From contig NZ_AZEA01000001.1 in NCBI RefSeq assembly GCF_001435575.1, positions 1 to 64,000 of the forward strand: a stretch of DNA of 64,000 nt, read 5' to 3'. Below the pieces are notes generated by a model. It searched no databases. It had not been told where the DNA came from and saw only the letters and a list, made by a program, of their open reading frames with translations. Both the position numbers and the translations under genes were made by a program. Positions 9,734 to 19,789 of this stretch are shown here, in pieces. Position 1 is the stretch's first letter. Every line of letters begins with the position of its first letter. The stretch comes from Lentilactobacillus sunkii DSM 19904. GTDB taxonomy: Bacteria > Bacillota > Bacilli > Lactobacillales > Lactobacillaceae.

Positions 9734-10837
9734 CTACTCCTTATCCAGGTCGATAACAGGGTGAACGCTGAGCGCCAACTGTTGGATACCGTTTTGCTTC
9801 CAATGTTCGATCATTGATTCAATATCAGTATCTTCATCGGCAACCACAATTCCACAGTCACCACCGCCGGCACCGGATGATTTGGCAGCTGCTGAATGAG
9901 CCACAGCGATATCACACATCTTCTTCAAAATGGGCGTTTCAATGGGTACTTTTGTAAATTCAGCCAAATGCTGAAGAATCTCGCGATTACGTTGAATACC
10001 ATGTTTGATTACTGACAGACTGCCATCTTTAAAGCCGTCGATCAATTCGTCCAAACATGCTTTACTTTCTGCTAAAAATTGGGCGTAAGTTTCATGTTGG
10101 TTACTTTTTTGGATGGCAACCTTATCTACTAAATGTGAGGTAGAAGCAGGGGAGCCGGTCCAGCCAATAATCAGTTTCAGATTTTTGGGTGGTGTTAACT
10201 GGGTAATCATCAAGTGTGGCCACGGCTTATTCACAAGCTCAGTTAAATCTTCTTGTGATCTGGCTGCCATTAACCAGTTACGGTCAAATGACCGATAAGC
10301 AATCCAGCCACCATAAACACTGGCAGCAATGTCACCCAACGAACCATTACCCTGAACATCCAGGTGGGCGATGGCTGATAACTTGAATAATTTGGCCTTC
10401 GTTAACGGTAATTTGTAGAACTGACAGAGGGCTTTGACTGTCGCAACGGTGACGGCAGCTGATGAACCCAAACCGTATTTCTTGCCGTTTGGACTGTCCA
10501 AATCGCTGTTAATCCGGAGATCATAAACTTCCATTGCTCTACCAAGTGATTGTGCGTACTCCTCGGTAAGTTGAATGGCGGAAATTATGTAGTTAAATGT
10601 ATTATCACGATTGTCCAGTATCATTTGATCGCCACGACGGCGCCAATAAACGGAATCCTCACGATACTGTTTTGAAACGATGCTGCCATAAGATTTACTC
10701 CGAGAAATTTCTACTGTTACAAATTGGTTTAAAGCCACAATAATAGAAGGGTAGCCGGTTTCGACCACCGCATATTCACCAGCGATATATAATTTTCCCG
10801 GCGCTTTAACCTTAATCAACGGATCATGTCCTTTCAT
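9734..10837 (-). CDS. mvaK2: Phosphomevalonate kinase
   Basis: GHMP-family kinase that converts mevalonate 5-phosphate to the 5-diphosphate with ATP. The 367 residues show the N-terminal APGKLYIAGEYAVVE motif, the ATP loop KKYGLGSSAAVTVATVK (about residue 120), the GSLGDIAASVYGGWI segment and the C-terminal KSSGAGGGDCGI motif. Gaps of 2-3 bases to mvaD and fni indicate one transcript. The GSPASTSHLVDKV segment separates it from mevalonate kinase. Confidence 0.95.
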   Translation of the reverse strand: MKGHDPLIKVKAPGKLYIAGEYAVVETGYPSIIVALNQFVTVEISRSKSYGSIVSKQYREDSVYWRRRGDQMILDNRDNTFNYIISAIQLTEEYAQSLGRAMEVYDLRINSDLDSPNGKKYGLGSSAAVTVATVKALCQFYKLPLTKAKLFKLSAIAHLDVQGNGSLGDIAASVYGGWIAYRSFDRNWLMAARSQEDLTELVNKPWPHLMITQLTPPKNLKLIIGWTGSPASTSHLVDKVAIQKSNQHETYAQFLAESKACLDELIDGFKDGSLSVIKHGIQRNREILQHLAEFTKVPIETPILKKMCDIAVAHSAAAKSSGAGGGDCGIVVADEDTDIESMIEHWKQNGIQQLALSVHPVIDLDKE

Positions 10838-10839
10838 AC

Positions 10840-11826
10840 TTACAGATATTTTATTCCAGGTCCCGGTTGAGCAACAATCACTTTATCCGGACCAAATAGT
10901 TTACTGAAGGTCGTGGTGATTTCTTTAACATTTTTAGTTTGGCAGATCACCTTAACGTTTGGCCCGGCGTCAATCGTATAGTAACACTCGATTCCTGAAT
11001 GTCGAAGCCGTTTTACTTCATTCATTGCATCCAAAGTACTGCCATTAAAATACAGAAAATCAGGGTCGGAACTGAGTGTCAGCGCATGCATCCGCATGGC
11101 GTTCAATTCGCTGATTGTCCCAAAGCGGGTGAAATCATCTTGGTTAATGGCACTTTTAATGCTTTGAAGATCTGATTCAACCACTTTTACCCAAGTTGGG
11201 TAATAGGGAGAGGTTGTGACAGATAATGCCATTCCGCGACGGCTTGAAATTGGTTTTTGGTGTTTTTCAATTGTTAAGGCCACCACCCGAATGTCACTTA
11301 GATGAGGCGTATCAATCGGAACTGCGTATGAATCGGCATCATCTGTTCCGCGCTGCCACTCCACAAAGCCGCCAAAAATTGAACGGCAGGCAGATCCGGA
11401 ACCACGCCGCGCCAATCTAGAAAGTTCCTGATTATTCAGATTCATTCCAGCTGCTTTACTTGCCGCAGCTGCCAAAGCGGCAAATGCTGAAGCTGATGAA
11501 GCCAACCCTGCAGCGGTCGGAACGTGGTTACGGGAAACAACCTTGGCATTCAAATGCGCACCTGATTTTTCACGGACGATTTCAAGAAAATCATGGACCC
11601 GCTGCCAGCTGTTGTTTGCCGCAGACTGATCATCGATGGAAACTTCATCACGGTCCAAGTTCTGATCAAAATTGACGCTGGTTTCAGTATAAAATTGATC
11701 AAGGGTCAGCGATAAGCTTCCTGTGTATGGGATAATGAGGTTTGCATCCCGTTTTCCCCAATATTTTATTAAAGCGATATTTGTATGGGCAACTGCTGTC
11801 ACCACATTATCTGACGAGGTTGTCAT
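10840..11826 (-). CDS. mvaD: Diphosphomevalonate decarboxylase
   Basis: ATP-dependent decarboxylation of mevalonate 5-diphosphate to isopentenyl diphosphate. The 328-residue protein has the family start AVAHTNIALIKYWGKRD, the serine-rich loop TAAGLASSASAFAALA and RRGSGSACRSIFGGFVEW. I place the start at the ATG at 11826 because AGGAG lies 9 bases before it and the product then begins MTTSSDNVV; a longer frame upstream adds 20 unrelated residues. It overlaps the end of mvaK1 by 20 bases, so translation is probably coupled. Confidence 0.95.
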   Translation of the reverse strand: MTTSSDNVVTAVAHTNIALIKYWGKRDANLIIPYTGSLSLTLDQFYTETSVNFDQNLDRDEVSIDDQSAANNSWQRVHDFLEIVREKSGAHLNAKVVSRNHVPTAAGLASSASAFAALAAAASKAAGMNLNNQELSRLARRGSGSACRSIFGGFVEWQRGTDDADSYAVPIDTPHLSDIRVVALTIEKHQKPISSRRGMALSVTTSPYYPTWVKVVESDLQSIKSAINQDDFTRFGTISELNAMRMHALTLSSDPDFLYFNGSTLDAMNEVKRLRHSGIECYYTIDAGPNVKVICQTKNVKEITTTFSKLFGPDKVIVAQPGPGIKYL

Positions 11827-12784
11827 GGGCTTCTCCTGTTGAAAATTGATAATTCTTAAATGATTGAATCCAAGTTTGGGTGGCACCTGCTTTTCTCAAT
11901 GCAGTGGAAATCTGTTGGGCGTCGGCCTGGTTTTTAGCCAGTGCGATCACACAGCCGCCAAGGCCACTGCCTGTCAGCTTTGCACCCAACGCGTGATTGT
12001 CGTTGGCAACCCGACAAAATGTATCTAGGGTCCGGTTGCTGACTCCAAGCCTGCTAAGGTCGTGTTGGGATTGATTCATCAGCTCACCCAACAATTCATC
12101 GTCTGCAGTTGCCAGGGCATCACGAGCAGTTTCGGCAATGCTGCCAAGATGGTCAATTAACGGTTCAGCATTCTCTGGTTCGTCGACGATGTTGTTGTGT
12201 ACCAGAGAAACAGCTTCTGAGGTCTTGCCTTTGATGCCGCTGTCGGCGATGACCAGGGATGATGTCGGCAGATTAAAGTCGATTTGTTCATTGATTTCAT
12301 TTTTAATAAACCAGATTGGCATATTGGAGCTCGCAGTTGCCGAGTCCAATCCACTGGGATTTCCGTGGGTAATTTTTTCTTCAATATTGGCTAATTTCAG
12401 CAGTTGATCTCTGGTTAAGTTAACTTCAAAAAAGGCAAAAAAAGCCCGCACAATTGCAATTGCGGTTGCGGCCGACGAACCCATTCCGCGTTCAGCCGGC
12501 AGCTTGCTTTGAATGTCAAGGTCAAAGGCCACATTCTGGGCACCAAACAAATTGATCAGATGGCTGATCAGCGTTTTGACACCGAGCAGGTTTTCTTCCA
12601 GTTCGTCAATCGGACCATCAAAGTATCGACAATGGATTTGGTGGCCGTCAGTTATTTTTTGAATAGTGGCAGTAACGTCCACTGAGTAGATTGGAATGGC
12701 GATTGCGGGTTTGCCATAAACGACGCTGTGCTCACCAAACCAAATTATTTTCGCATAACTTTTTCCAGTTGCTTTATTTTTCAA
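11807..12784 (-). CDS. mvaK1: Mevalonate kinase
   Basis: First enzyme of the operon: phosphorylates mevalonate to mevalonate 5-phosphate. The 325-residue GHMP kinase carries WFGEHSVVYGKPAIAIP near the N-terminus, the ATP loop PAERGMGSSAATAIAIV (about 95-111), GNPSGLDSATASS and the C-terminal KLTGSGLGGCVIAL. The start is a TTG, the only option that keeps the conserved KSYAKIIWFGEHS region near the N-terminus; its ribosome site is weak. An extended -10 (TGATAAAAT) around 12812-12820 on the minus strand probably drives the operon. HMG-CoA synthase and reductase are not in the window. Confidence 0.94.
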   Translation of the reverse strand: MKNKATGKSYAKIIWFGEHSVVYGKPAIAIPIYSVDVTATIQKITDGHQIHCRYFDGPIDELEENLLGVKTLISHLINLFGAQNVAFDLDIQSKLPAERGMGSSAATAIAIVRAFFAFFEVNLTRDQLLKLANIEEKITHGNPSGLDSATASSNMPIWFIKNEINEQIDFNLPTSSLVIADSGIKGKTSEAVSLVHNNIVDEPENAEPLIDHLGSIAETARDALATADDELLGELMNQSQHDLSRLGVSNRTLDTFCRVANDNHALGAKLTGSGLGGCVIALAKNQADAQQISTALRKAGATQTWIQSFKNYQFSTGEAHDNLVR

Positions 12785-12977
12785 CTTTATCCGCTCACTT
12801 TCAACATTCCAATTTTATCATAGTTGACTGTTTCGAGAACGTTTTAACGATATTTTTAGAGATTCATAAATAATTCCCCGTCTTTCCATGGTAGATTATC
12901 ACATCTCGCTTGTAGTATGATTAAAGTTAGTGAATATTTAATAAACGTCAGCTAATAAACACAGATTGGTGAATGAC

Positions 12978-15815
12978 ATGAATTCAAAAACCACCTTTGC
13001 AGTTGTTGACATCGAAACAACCGGAACGGATATTTCCGCTGATAACCGGACAATTCAGTTCAGCTGCTGCTTGGTTTCCAATAATAAAATTATAAAAACT
13101 TTTGTAACCGATATTAATCCACAACGCGAAGTGCCCAACCGGATTGTTCAACTAACCGGGATTACCAATGAACGCCTTAAAAAAGCCAAAACTTTTGATC
13201 AGGTGGCCGCAACCCTTTATTCTTTGTTGAATAATACTGTCTTTGTTGCCCATAACGTCAATTTTGACTTTCCATTTTTAAACGCCGAATTTCAAAGGGT
13301 AGGGTATCCTGAATTACAAATTGAGGCAATTGATACCGTTACTTTAAGTCAAATTCTATTGCCGACTCTTTCCAGTTACCGGCTGCAGGATCTCAGCGCC
13401 TACTTCAATATCGAACATGACCATCCCCATACTGCAGACAGTGACGCATCTGCAACGGCCAAATTGTTATTGATTCTCCTAAGACAAATTCAAATGCTGC
13501 CAAGAATAACTTTGGAGCAGATTATCAAAATCAATCCATCACTGCCTCAAGATACGATGCAGGTCTTTTTGGACGCTGATGAAACCAACCGCAGACGAGC
13601 ACATACACCCAAACTGCCGGACCAGCTGCGAATTTCATCAGGCTTAGTCCTTCGAAAGCATGAAACACTGGATGCCAGTGACGAACAAAGCAAAAAAAAT
13701 TTTCGATACCCAAAAACCAAAAAAGCGAAACAAAAAATTCTTCCCGACAATTTGGAGTCTCGTCTCGAACAAAATAAGATGATGAATCTGATTTATAACA
13801 ACTATGCGGATCCCGCCCATCATGCTGCTAAGACTTTATTGATTGAGGCACCGACTGGAATTGGTAAGAGTCTGGGATACTGTCTGCCATTAAGCTATCT
13901 GGTTACCCGCAAGAAGCCTGCTGTTATCAGTACATCAACGACTTATCTGCAGTTTCAGCTACAGAATCAGACGCTTCCATTATTAAATCAGGGGCTCCCA
14001 TTCAAAGTTCGAAGTGTTATTTTGAAAGGTGCCAGTCATTATATAGACCTATATAAATTTCGTAATCTGCTGTTTGTGCCGGACAGTTCCAGCCAAACGG
14101 CGTTCATCAAAGCTCAGATTTTAGTATGGCTGACAGTTACGACAACAGGAGATCTGGATGAACTCCACTTAAACGTGGACCAAACCCCGTTTGTTTGGAA
14201 AATTCAGCATACGGGCGTTAAGTGGCTTGACCCAAATGAGCCGTTTTACGACGATGATTTTTTGCGGTACAACCTGAAAAAGGCGGATAGTGCCGACTTT
14301 GTGATTGTCAATCATAGTTACCTGATCAAAAATTGGCAGTATTTTAAGGATCTACCAACCAAGCCGTACTTATTGATTGATGAAACCCAACAATTTTCAG
14401 AGACAGCTATCCGTAACAATCAGGAACGAATCAACCCATTGTCATTGATTACTGCAATCAATAAAATTTTGGGCAATATTAACGGAACCCATGAAGACAA
14501 TATCAAAGAAATTGTTGAAGATGATGCTATTTTAGATCATGCGATCAATGAACTGGACACCGAACTTAGACAAGGCAAACAGTTGGTATCACAGGTTATC
14601 CAGAACTTCTTTTCGATGGTAGTAAAGGGCAAACGGCTTCATCGAAATGCCGACTTCTTTGAACGTTTGATTCCGATTAATGAGATGAAAGCTGTGATTG
14701 ATGCTAATCGGGAAGTTGTCGACCGGCTGCATGGGCTCCATGATCGATTGGACCACTTACTTGCGACATTGAATGCGCAAATTGATCATAATGCTGACGT
14801 GTATACCAATCATGACTTTTTAAACATTTATTCTTTCTTTGAAAACTACAACGAATTTAATCATCATTTGAAATTACTGCTGGCGATCATTGACGTGAAC
14901 GATCAATCAATTGAGCAGCATGTGACTTGGGTAACCGTCAACAGTGTCAAAGACGTTAACAGCCTGACACTGAACCGGGGGATCTTAAAAACTGAGGATT
15001 ATTTAAAGGGCCACGTATATTCTGCTTTTGAGCCGGTCACTTTTACCGGGGCAACAATTTTTTCTTCTCGGCGCTCACAGTTTATCTATAATCTGCTTGG
15101 CATTGATCGGGATGATGCATCTATTAAACGTCTCAAAAGTGATTTCAATCCTCAAGATCAGGCCCGATTGTATCTGGTAACGGACGACGATGATCAACAA
15201 TTTGCGACCAATTCAGATACCTATCTTCAAAAAGTAGCTGCAGATATTGAAACCATTTATAAAAACGAACCAAGACAGACGATGGTCCTGTTCAATTCAC
15301 TTAACGCAATCGAAAGGACTTATCATCTACTTCAGGAGAGCGGCTTTACCGCTACGCATTTTGTGCTGGCACAGGGGGTTCATGGAACTGCTTCGAAGAT
15401 TAGCAAGCAGTTTGTTCACCATGAACCGGCAATCCTTTTGGGAGCCAATACGTTTTGGCAGGGAGTTGATTTTCCAAAAAACTTATTGGAAAATCTGATC
15501 GTTGCGCAGTTGCCGTTTGATACGCCATCTGACCCGTATAATCACGCACTGTACTCGATTGAACGCAGCAAGGGTAAGAATCCCTTTTACAGTATTACAC
15601 TGCCAAAGGCGACACTCAGGCTCCGTCAGGGGATGGGGCGCCTATTGAGAACCAAAGAGGATTTTGGAACGATCTTTATCTTGGATCCGCGGCTGTTGTC
15701 TAAGCGATATGGCAGCACAATTCTGGCCAATCTCAGAAATGATATTCCTGTTATCAAGGGCAACATCGAGAAATGTGTTTTAGACATGGTTAAGTTTTTT
15801 GAAAGCAGGAATTAA
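12978..15815 (+). CDS. dinG: DinG-type helicase with N-terminal DEDD exonuclease
   Basis: Fusion of a DnaQ-like 3'-5' exonuclease and an XPD/DinG-like superfamily 2 helicase, about 945 residues, expected to act in DNA repair or nucleic-acid clearance. Exonuclease motifs are VVDIETTGTD, VAHNVNFDFPFL and HTADSDASAT (residues 8-165). Helicase motif I is EAPTGIGKSLGYCLP (about 285), motif II reads LLIDETQQF instead of DEAH, and motif VI is LRLRQGMGRLLR near residue 880. I see no cysteine quartet for an iron-sulfur cluster, as is usual in Gram-positive DinG. I start at the ATG at 12978 behind GGTGA; TTG and GTG codons lie 9-12 bases upstream. Confidence 0.9.
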   Translation: MNSKTTFAVVDIETTGTDISADNRTIQFSCCLVSNNKIIKTFVTDINPQREVPNRIVQLTGITNERLKKAKTFDQVAATLYSLLNNTVFVAHNVNFDFPFLNAEFQRVGYPELQIEAIDTVTLSQILLPTLSSYRLQDLSAYFNIEHDHPHTADSDASATAKLLLILLRQIQMLPRITLEQIIKINPSLPQDTMQVFLDADETNRRRAHTPKLPDQLRISSGLVLRKHETLDASDEQSKKNFRYPKTKKAKQKILPDNLESRLEQNKMMNLIYNNYADPAHHAAKTLLIEAPTGIGKSLGYCLPLSYLVTRKKPAVISTSTTYLQFQLQNQTLPLLNQGLPFKVRSVILKGASHYIDLYKFRNLLFVPDSSSQTAFIKAQILVWLTVTTTGDLDELHLNVDQTPFVWKIQHTGVKWLDPNEPFYDDDFLRYNLKKADSADFVIVNHSYLIKNWQYFKDLPTKPYLLIDETQQFSETAIRNNQERINPLSLITAINKILGNINGTHEDNIKEIVEDDAILDHAINELDTELRQGKQLVSQVIQNFFSMVVKGKRLHRNADFFERLIPINEMKAVIDANREVVDRLHGLHDRLDHLLATLNAQIDHNADVYTNHDFLNIYSFFENYNEFNHHLKLLLAIIDVNDQSIEQHVTWVTVNSVKDVNSLTLNRGILKTEDYLKGHVYSAFEPVTFTGATIFSSRRSQFIYNLLGIDRDDASIKRLKSDFNPQDQARLYLVTDDDDQQFATNSDTYLQKVAADIETIYKNEPRQTMVLFNSLNAIERTYHLLQESGFTATHFVLAQGVHGTASKISKQFVHHEPAILLGANTFWQGVDFPKNLLENLIVAQLPFDTPSDPYNHALYSIERSKGKNPFYSITLPKATLRLRQGMGRLLRTKEDFGTIFILDPRLLSKRYGSTILANLRNDIPVIKGNIEKCVLDMVKFFESRN

Positions 15816-15879
15816 TGTGCTTCTGTCGCTCGGTTTATTTGCTATAATTAGAAATAACGAAATTTGAGAGGAAGATAAC

Positions 15880-16386
15880 ATGCAACGGCATCGAAGAGTT
15901 AAAAAACAATCATATGTTAAAATTTCCTGGATCGTTATCTCCGTTATTTTAATTCTATGCTTCTCCTTTTTTATTATCATGCATACAGCCGAGCGACCAA
16001 TGACGATTGCCCGGGCTCAGACTGAAACGATTGCAAAAAAGTATGCGGGCGTCCGGGATGTCAATTCGTTTTATACTTCAAATCTGGGTAAAACTTATTA
16101 CTCTGTTTCCGGAGTTGATAATAAGAATAAAAATGTTTTTGTGATTGTCGCCAAGAAGGGCGGTACGGTGACCGTGATTAACGCTGCCAGCGGCATTAGC
16201 GAGCAGCAGGCAAAAAATGTCATTTCGCAGCGCAAGCATCCCTCCAAGTTCAATGGAATCAGCTTGACACTCATCAAGTCCAAACCGTACTGGGTTGTCA
16301 GCTACATGAATTCCAAAGGCCGGCTCTGCTTTACCACGATCAGCTTCAAGAATGGAACGATTTATAAGTCGATTGAGAATATTTAA
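15880..16386 (+). CDS. YpmB-like membrane-anchored protein (DUF5590)
   Basis: Basic N-terminus, one membrane segment (about residues 17-34), then an extracellular region of about 130 residues containing two PepSY-like repeats of the YpmB type. 168 residues is typical. Function is unknown; in Bacillus and lactobacilli it sits, as here, directly before aspB, asnS and dnaD. A TATAAT box lies at 15843-15848 and AGAGGAAG precedes the ATG, so it probably heads a four-gene operon. The neighbour order supports the call more than any catalytic motif. Confidence 0.85.
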   Translation: MQRHRRVKKQSYVKISWIVISVILILCFSFFIIMHTAERPMTIARAQTETIAKKYAGVRDVNSFYTSNLGKTYYSVSGVDNKNKNVFVIVAKKGGTVTVINAASGISEQQAKNVISQRKHPSKFNGISLTLIKSKPYWVVSYMNSKGRLCFTTISFKNGTIYKSIENI

Positions 16387-16414
16387 CCGTAATGAATAAG
16401 GAAAGGATACTTCA

Positions 16415-17635
16415 ATGAAATTTTCTGACAGGGCGATGCGGGTAACACCTTCAGCGACCGTGAAGGTATCAAATACTGCTAAAGCAATGATGCGTCAAGG
16501 AATTGACGTTATCAATTTGGGGATTGGTGAACCGGATTTTACGACTCCCAAAATGATTGCGGATGCTGCAGTTCAGGCGATTCAATCCGGTAAAACCAGC
16601 TTTTACACCCCAGCCAGCGGGTTACCGCAACTAAAAGAGGCGATTGCCAATCGAATCAAAAAAGATTATGGCGTTGTCTATCCTGCCGATCAGATCAGCG
16701 TAACCAGTGGGGCCAAAATGGCGCTCTTTGTGTTAATGCAGACATTGGTTGATGACGGTACGGAAGTATTGCTTCCCCGGCCAAGCTGGGTGAGTTATAA
16801 GCAACAGGTTTCACTAGCTGGCGGCAAGCCGGTTCTGGTTGAAACCGGAGCTGACTTTAAGATTAATACTGATACGCTTGACGCCGCGGTTTCCCGCAAT
16901 GCTAAAGTGCTGGTCATCAATTCACCGCAGAACCCAACCGGAACCGTTTATTCAAAGGATGAGTTAGCTGTCATTGGTCAATGGGCGGTTCTTCATAACA
17001 TTACTTTGATTGCTGACGATATCTACGGCAAACTGGTTTATAATCAAAATCAGTTCATTTCGCTCGTTCAGATTAGTGATGAGATCGCTGCTTCAACTGT
17101 CTTGGTGAATGGCGTATCAAAAGCCTATTCAATGACCGGTTGGCGGATCGGGTACATTGCCGGTGCTCCTGAATTGATTAGTCGGGTGAATTCAATTCTG
17201 TCTCATTCAACCGGTAATCCGGCGACGGTTAGCCAATATGCAGCAATTGCTGCGTTTGAATCGGATCAGTCGGAAGTTGAAACGATGAGACAGGCTTTTG
17301 AAGAGCGGCTGAATACGATTTATCCGTTGGTTCAGCAGATCCCGGGTTTTAAATTAACAGCGAAGCCGGAAGGGGCCTTTTATTTGTTCCCGGATGTCCG
17401 TGAGGCTGTCAAGTTGGCAGGCGTTGATTCGTCGGGTGACTTGGTCGATCTTTTGTTGGACAAAGCTCACGTTGCTGTGGTCGATGGGGATGCATTTGGT
17501 ATGCCCGGCTTTTTAAGAATCAGTTATGCTGCCAGTTTGGAGAACTTGTTAACGGCAGTGGAACGGATGACTAAATTTATGAATCAATTTGTAGAAAAAC
17601 AAGTATCTGGAGGAATCGAAATTGAAACAGATTAA
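16415..17635 (+). CDS. aspB: Aspartate aminotransferase (class I, PLP)
   Basis: PLP enzyme converting oxaloacetate and glutamate to aspartate and 2-oxoglutarate. The 406 residues carry the family start [23 protein letters not shown], the substrate-binding [12 protein letters not shown], the PLP lysine in [17 protein letters not shown] (about 245) and the arginine in [10 protein letters not shown]. It overlaps asnS by 14 bases, so aspartate formation and asparaginyl-tRNA charging are coupled at expression level. The specificity (aspartate rather than another amino acid) rests on this context and on subgroup resemblance. Confidence 0.93.
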   Translation: MKFSDRAMRVTPSATVKVSNTAKAMMRQGIDVINLGIGEPDFTTPKMIADAAVQAIQSGKTSFYTPASGLPQLKEAIANRIKKDYGVVYPADQISVTSGAKMALFVLMQTLVDDGTEVLLPRPSWVSYKQQVSLAGGKPVLVETGADFKINTDTLDAAVSRNAKVLVINSPQNPTGTVYSKDELAVIGQWAVLHNITLIADDIYGKLVYNQNQFISLVQISDEIAASTVLVNGVSKAYSMTGWRIGYIAGAPELISRVNSILSHSTGNPATVSQYAAIAAFESDQSEVETMRQAFEERLNTIYPLVQQIPGFKLTAKPEGAFYLFPDVREAVKLAGVDSSGDLVDLLLDKAHVAVVDGDAFGMPGFLRISYAASLENLLTAVERMTKFMNQFVEKQVSGGIEIETD

Positions 17636-18917
17636 CATGGTTGACGCCCCAAAGTATGTGAACGAAAAAGTCAAAATTGGCGTTTGGCTCACTAACAAAC
17701 GTTCCAGTGGTAAAATTGCCTTCTTGCAGCTGCGCGATGGTTCAGCATTTTTCCAAGGAGTTGTTGTGAAAAACAATGTAACTCCGGAAACGTTTGAACT
17801 TGCAAAAGAAGTCAAACAGGAAACAAGTATGTGGGTTACCGGAATTATCCATGAAGATTCCCGTTCAAAGTTTGGCTACGAAATTGAAATTGAAACGATA
17901 GAAGTTATTTCTGAAACGCATGATTATCCCATTACACCCAAGGAACATGGGGTTGATTTTCTGATGGACCATCGTCATCTTTGGTTGAGATCCAGTCGCC
18001 CACACGCAGTGATGCGCATTCGTAACGAAGTCATTAAAGCGACTTATGATTTCTTCAATGACGAGGGATTCATCAAAATTGATGCGCCAATTTTGACTGG
18101 TAGTGCACCGGAGGGCACAACAACCTTGTTCCATACAGAATATTTTGATCGGGATGCCTATCTTTCACAAAGTGGACAATTATACGAAGAAGCTGGTGCT
18201 GAAGCTTTCGGCAAAGTCTTTTCATTTGGACCGACTTTCAGAGCTGAAAAGTCTAAGACCCGTCGCCATTTGATTGAATTTTGGATGATTGAACCTGAAA
18301 TGGCCTTCATGCATCAAGAAGAGAGCTTGGAAGTTCAAGAGCGTTATATCGCCTATTTGGTCACCAGAGTTCTTAAAAACTGTGAGATGGAATTAAAGAC
18401 CCTTGGCCGTGACCCTGAAGTCCTCAAGAAATACACGGTATTGCCTTATCCACGAATTAGTTATGATGAAGCCATTGACATGCTTAAAAAGGGTGGCTTT
18501 GATCTTGAGTGGGGCGTTGATTTCGGGTCGCCGGAAGAAACTTTCCTGGCTGATCAATTTAACCAGCCTGTCTTCGTCATCAATTATCCAAAGGCAATTA
18601 AGCCGTTTTATATGAAGCCGCATCCAACTCGGGATGATGTTGTTATCTGTGCCGACCTGTTGGCTCCTGAAGGATACGGTGAAATTATCGGCGGTTCGGA
18701 AAGAGCCACCGATTACGATTATCTGTATGATCAAATCGTTAAAGCCGGATTGGATCCAAAAGAGTACTCATGGTATCTGGACCTGCGTAAATATGGCAGT
18801 GTTCCTCATTCTGGGTTTGGATTGGGTCTTGAACGTGCTTTGACCTGGATAACCGGTGAAGACCATGTTCGTGAAGCAATTCCATTCCCAAGACTGCTTA
18901 ACCGGATTTACCCATAA
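17622..18917 (+). CDS. asnS: Asparaginyl-tRNA synthetase
   Basis: Class IIb synthetase charging tRNA-Asn. The N-terminal OB-fold anticodon-binding domain spans about residues 1-105; the catalytic core has motif 2 in [21 protein letters not shown] and motif 3 in [15 protein letters not shown]. 431 residues is normal. The start is a TTG at 17622, chosen because GGAGG lies 8 bases before it; an ATG lies 15 bases further on. This places the first 14 bases inside aspB. No T-box leader is visible upstream of the operon. Confidence 0.96.
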   Translation: MKQINMVDAPKYVNEKVKIGVWLTNKRSSGKIAFLQLRDGSAFFQGVVVKNNVTPETFELAKEVKQETSMWVTGIIHEDSRSKFGYEIEIETIEVISETHDYPITPKEHGVDFLMDHRHLWLRSSRPHAVMRIRNEVIKATYDFFNDEGFIKIDAPILTGSAPEGTTTLFHTEYFDRDAYLSQSGQLYEEAGAEAFGKVFSFGPTFRAEKSKTRRHLIEFWMIEPEMAFMHQEESLEVQERYIAYLVTRVLKNCEMELKTLGRDPEVLKKYTVLPYPRISYDEAIDMLKKGGFDLEWGVDFGSPEETFLADQFNQPVFVINYPKAIKPFYMKPHPTRDDVVICADLLAPEGYGEIIGGSERATDYDYLYDQIVKAGLDPKEYSWYLDLRKYGSVPHSGFGLGLERALTWITGEDHVREAIPFPRLLNRIYP

Positions 18918-18961
18918 ATTGAATGTGTAAAATTATTTTGTGATGATCCGAGGTGATTTGA

Positions 18962-19678
18962 ATGGATGATTATGCACATCATATTCTTGATGATGGACAG
19001 ACAACAATTAACAATTACTTGTTGAATCATTATCACAAGATTGGCATCAGCAATCAGGAACTGTTTATTTATTTGTTGATCAAGGGCAATCATGATCTGC
19101 TCATCCCGATGCCGGAAATGGCTGATCTCCAAAAACAAACCGGTTATTCCGAACAACAGTTATTTAATTTATTTCATCAAATGATTGAAAAGAAACTAAC
19201 CAGAATTACACAGGTTTCAATTGAAGGCCAGCAGGTCGATGCCTATGATTTCACGCCGATGTATGAAAAGCTCGCACTTGTAAAGAGCTCTGAAACTGAT
19301 GATTCATCGGACTCGCCGGCAACTCATAAGATAGTTGACAGCACTCAGCGACAGGCAGTTTTTGAAAGCATTGAAAAGGAGTTCGGTCGAACCTTATCGC
19401 CGATTGAGATGGAGTCCATCAGCCAATGGCTGGACATCGACCATTACTCACCGGAACTTATCCTGATGGCATTAAAAGAAGCTGTTTTAAATCAAGTTTA
19501 TAATCTTAAGTATATGGATCGGATTATCAGCAATTGGTATAAGAAGAATCTGAAATCACCCCAGCAAATCGAAGCGTATAAGAAGACTCGTCATAATAAT
19601 CAGTCAACCGACATTTCCAATGAATATGACGGTCCTGACATTCCATTTATTAATTTATCTGGAAATTCTGATAAATAG
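18962..19678 (+). CDS. dnaD: DnaD replication initiation protein
   Basis: Primosomal protein of low-GC Gram-positives that remodels DNA with DnaA and DnaB during replication start and restart. The 238 residues show the winged-helix N-terminal domain (about 20-100) and the DnaD/DnaB C-terminal domain (about 130-195), ending in the YMDRIISNWYKKNLKS motif that contacts DNA. It follows asnS by 44 bases, as in Bacillus. In Bacillus nth comes next; here dnaD is followed at once by a terminator. Confidence 0.9.
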   Translation: MDDYAHHILDDGQTTINNYLLNHYHKIGISNQELFIYLLIKGNHDLLIPMPEMADLQKQTGYSEQQLFNLFHQMIEKKLTRITQVSIEGQQVDAYDFTPMYEKLALVKSSETDDSSDSPATHKIVDSTQRQAVFESIEKEFGRTLSPIEMESISQWLDIDHYSPELILMALKEAVLNQVYNLKYMDRIISNWYKKNLKSPQQIEAYKKTRHNNQSTDISNEYDGPDIPFINLSGNSDK

Positions 19679-19680
19679 TA

Positions 19681-19712
19681 AAAGATCGACAAAAAAATTG
19701 TCGATCTTTTTT
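19681..19712 (+). terminator. Terminator of the ypmB-aspB-asnS-dnaD operon
   Basis: AAAGATCGACAA and its complement with an A-rich 6-nt loop and a T run, directly after the dnaD stop. Confidence 0.9.
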
Positions 19713-19726
19713 CGTATATAAAAAAC

Positions 19727-19758
19727 GATAGTCAAAACCGAACCTCGTTTTGACTATC
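19727..19758. terminator. Terminator of the pbp1A operon
   Basis: Twelve-base perfect arms (GATAGTCAAAAC and its complement), 8-nt loop, preceded on the plus strand by an A run that supplies the T tail for the minus-strand transcript. Confidence 0.85.
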
Positions 19759-19789
19759 ATTCATTAACAATCTATTTGGTTCAGAATAA

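Noticed and set aside
15816-16414. T-box leader for the aspB-asnS operon
   Set aside because: The gap before ypmB is only 64 bases and the gap before aspB 28 bases, with no T-box sequence or specifier loop.
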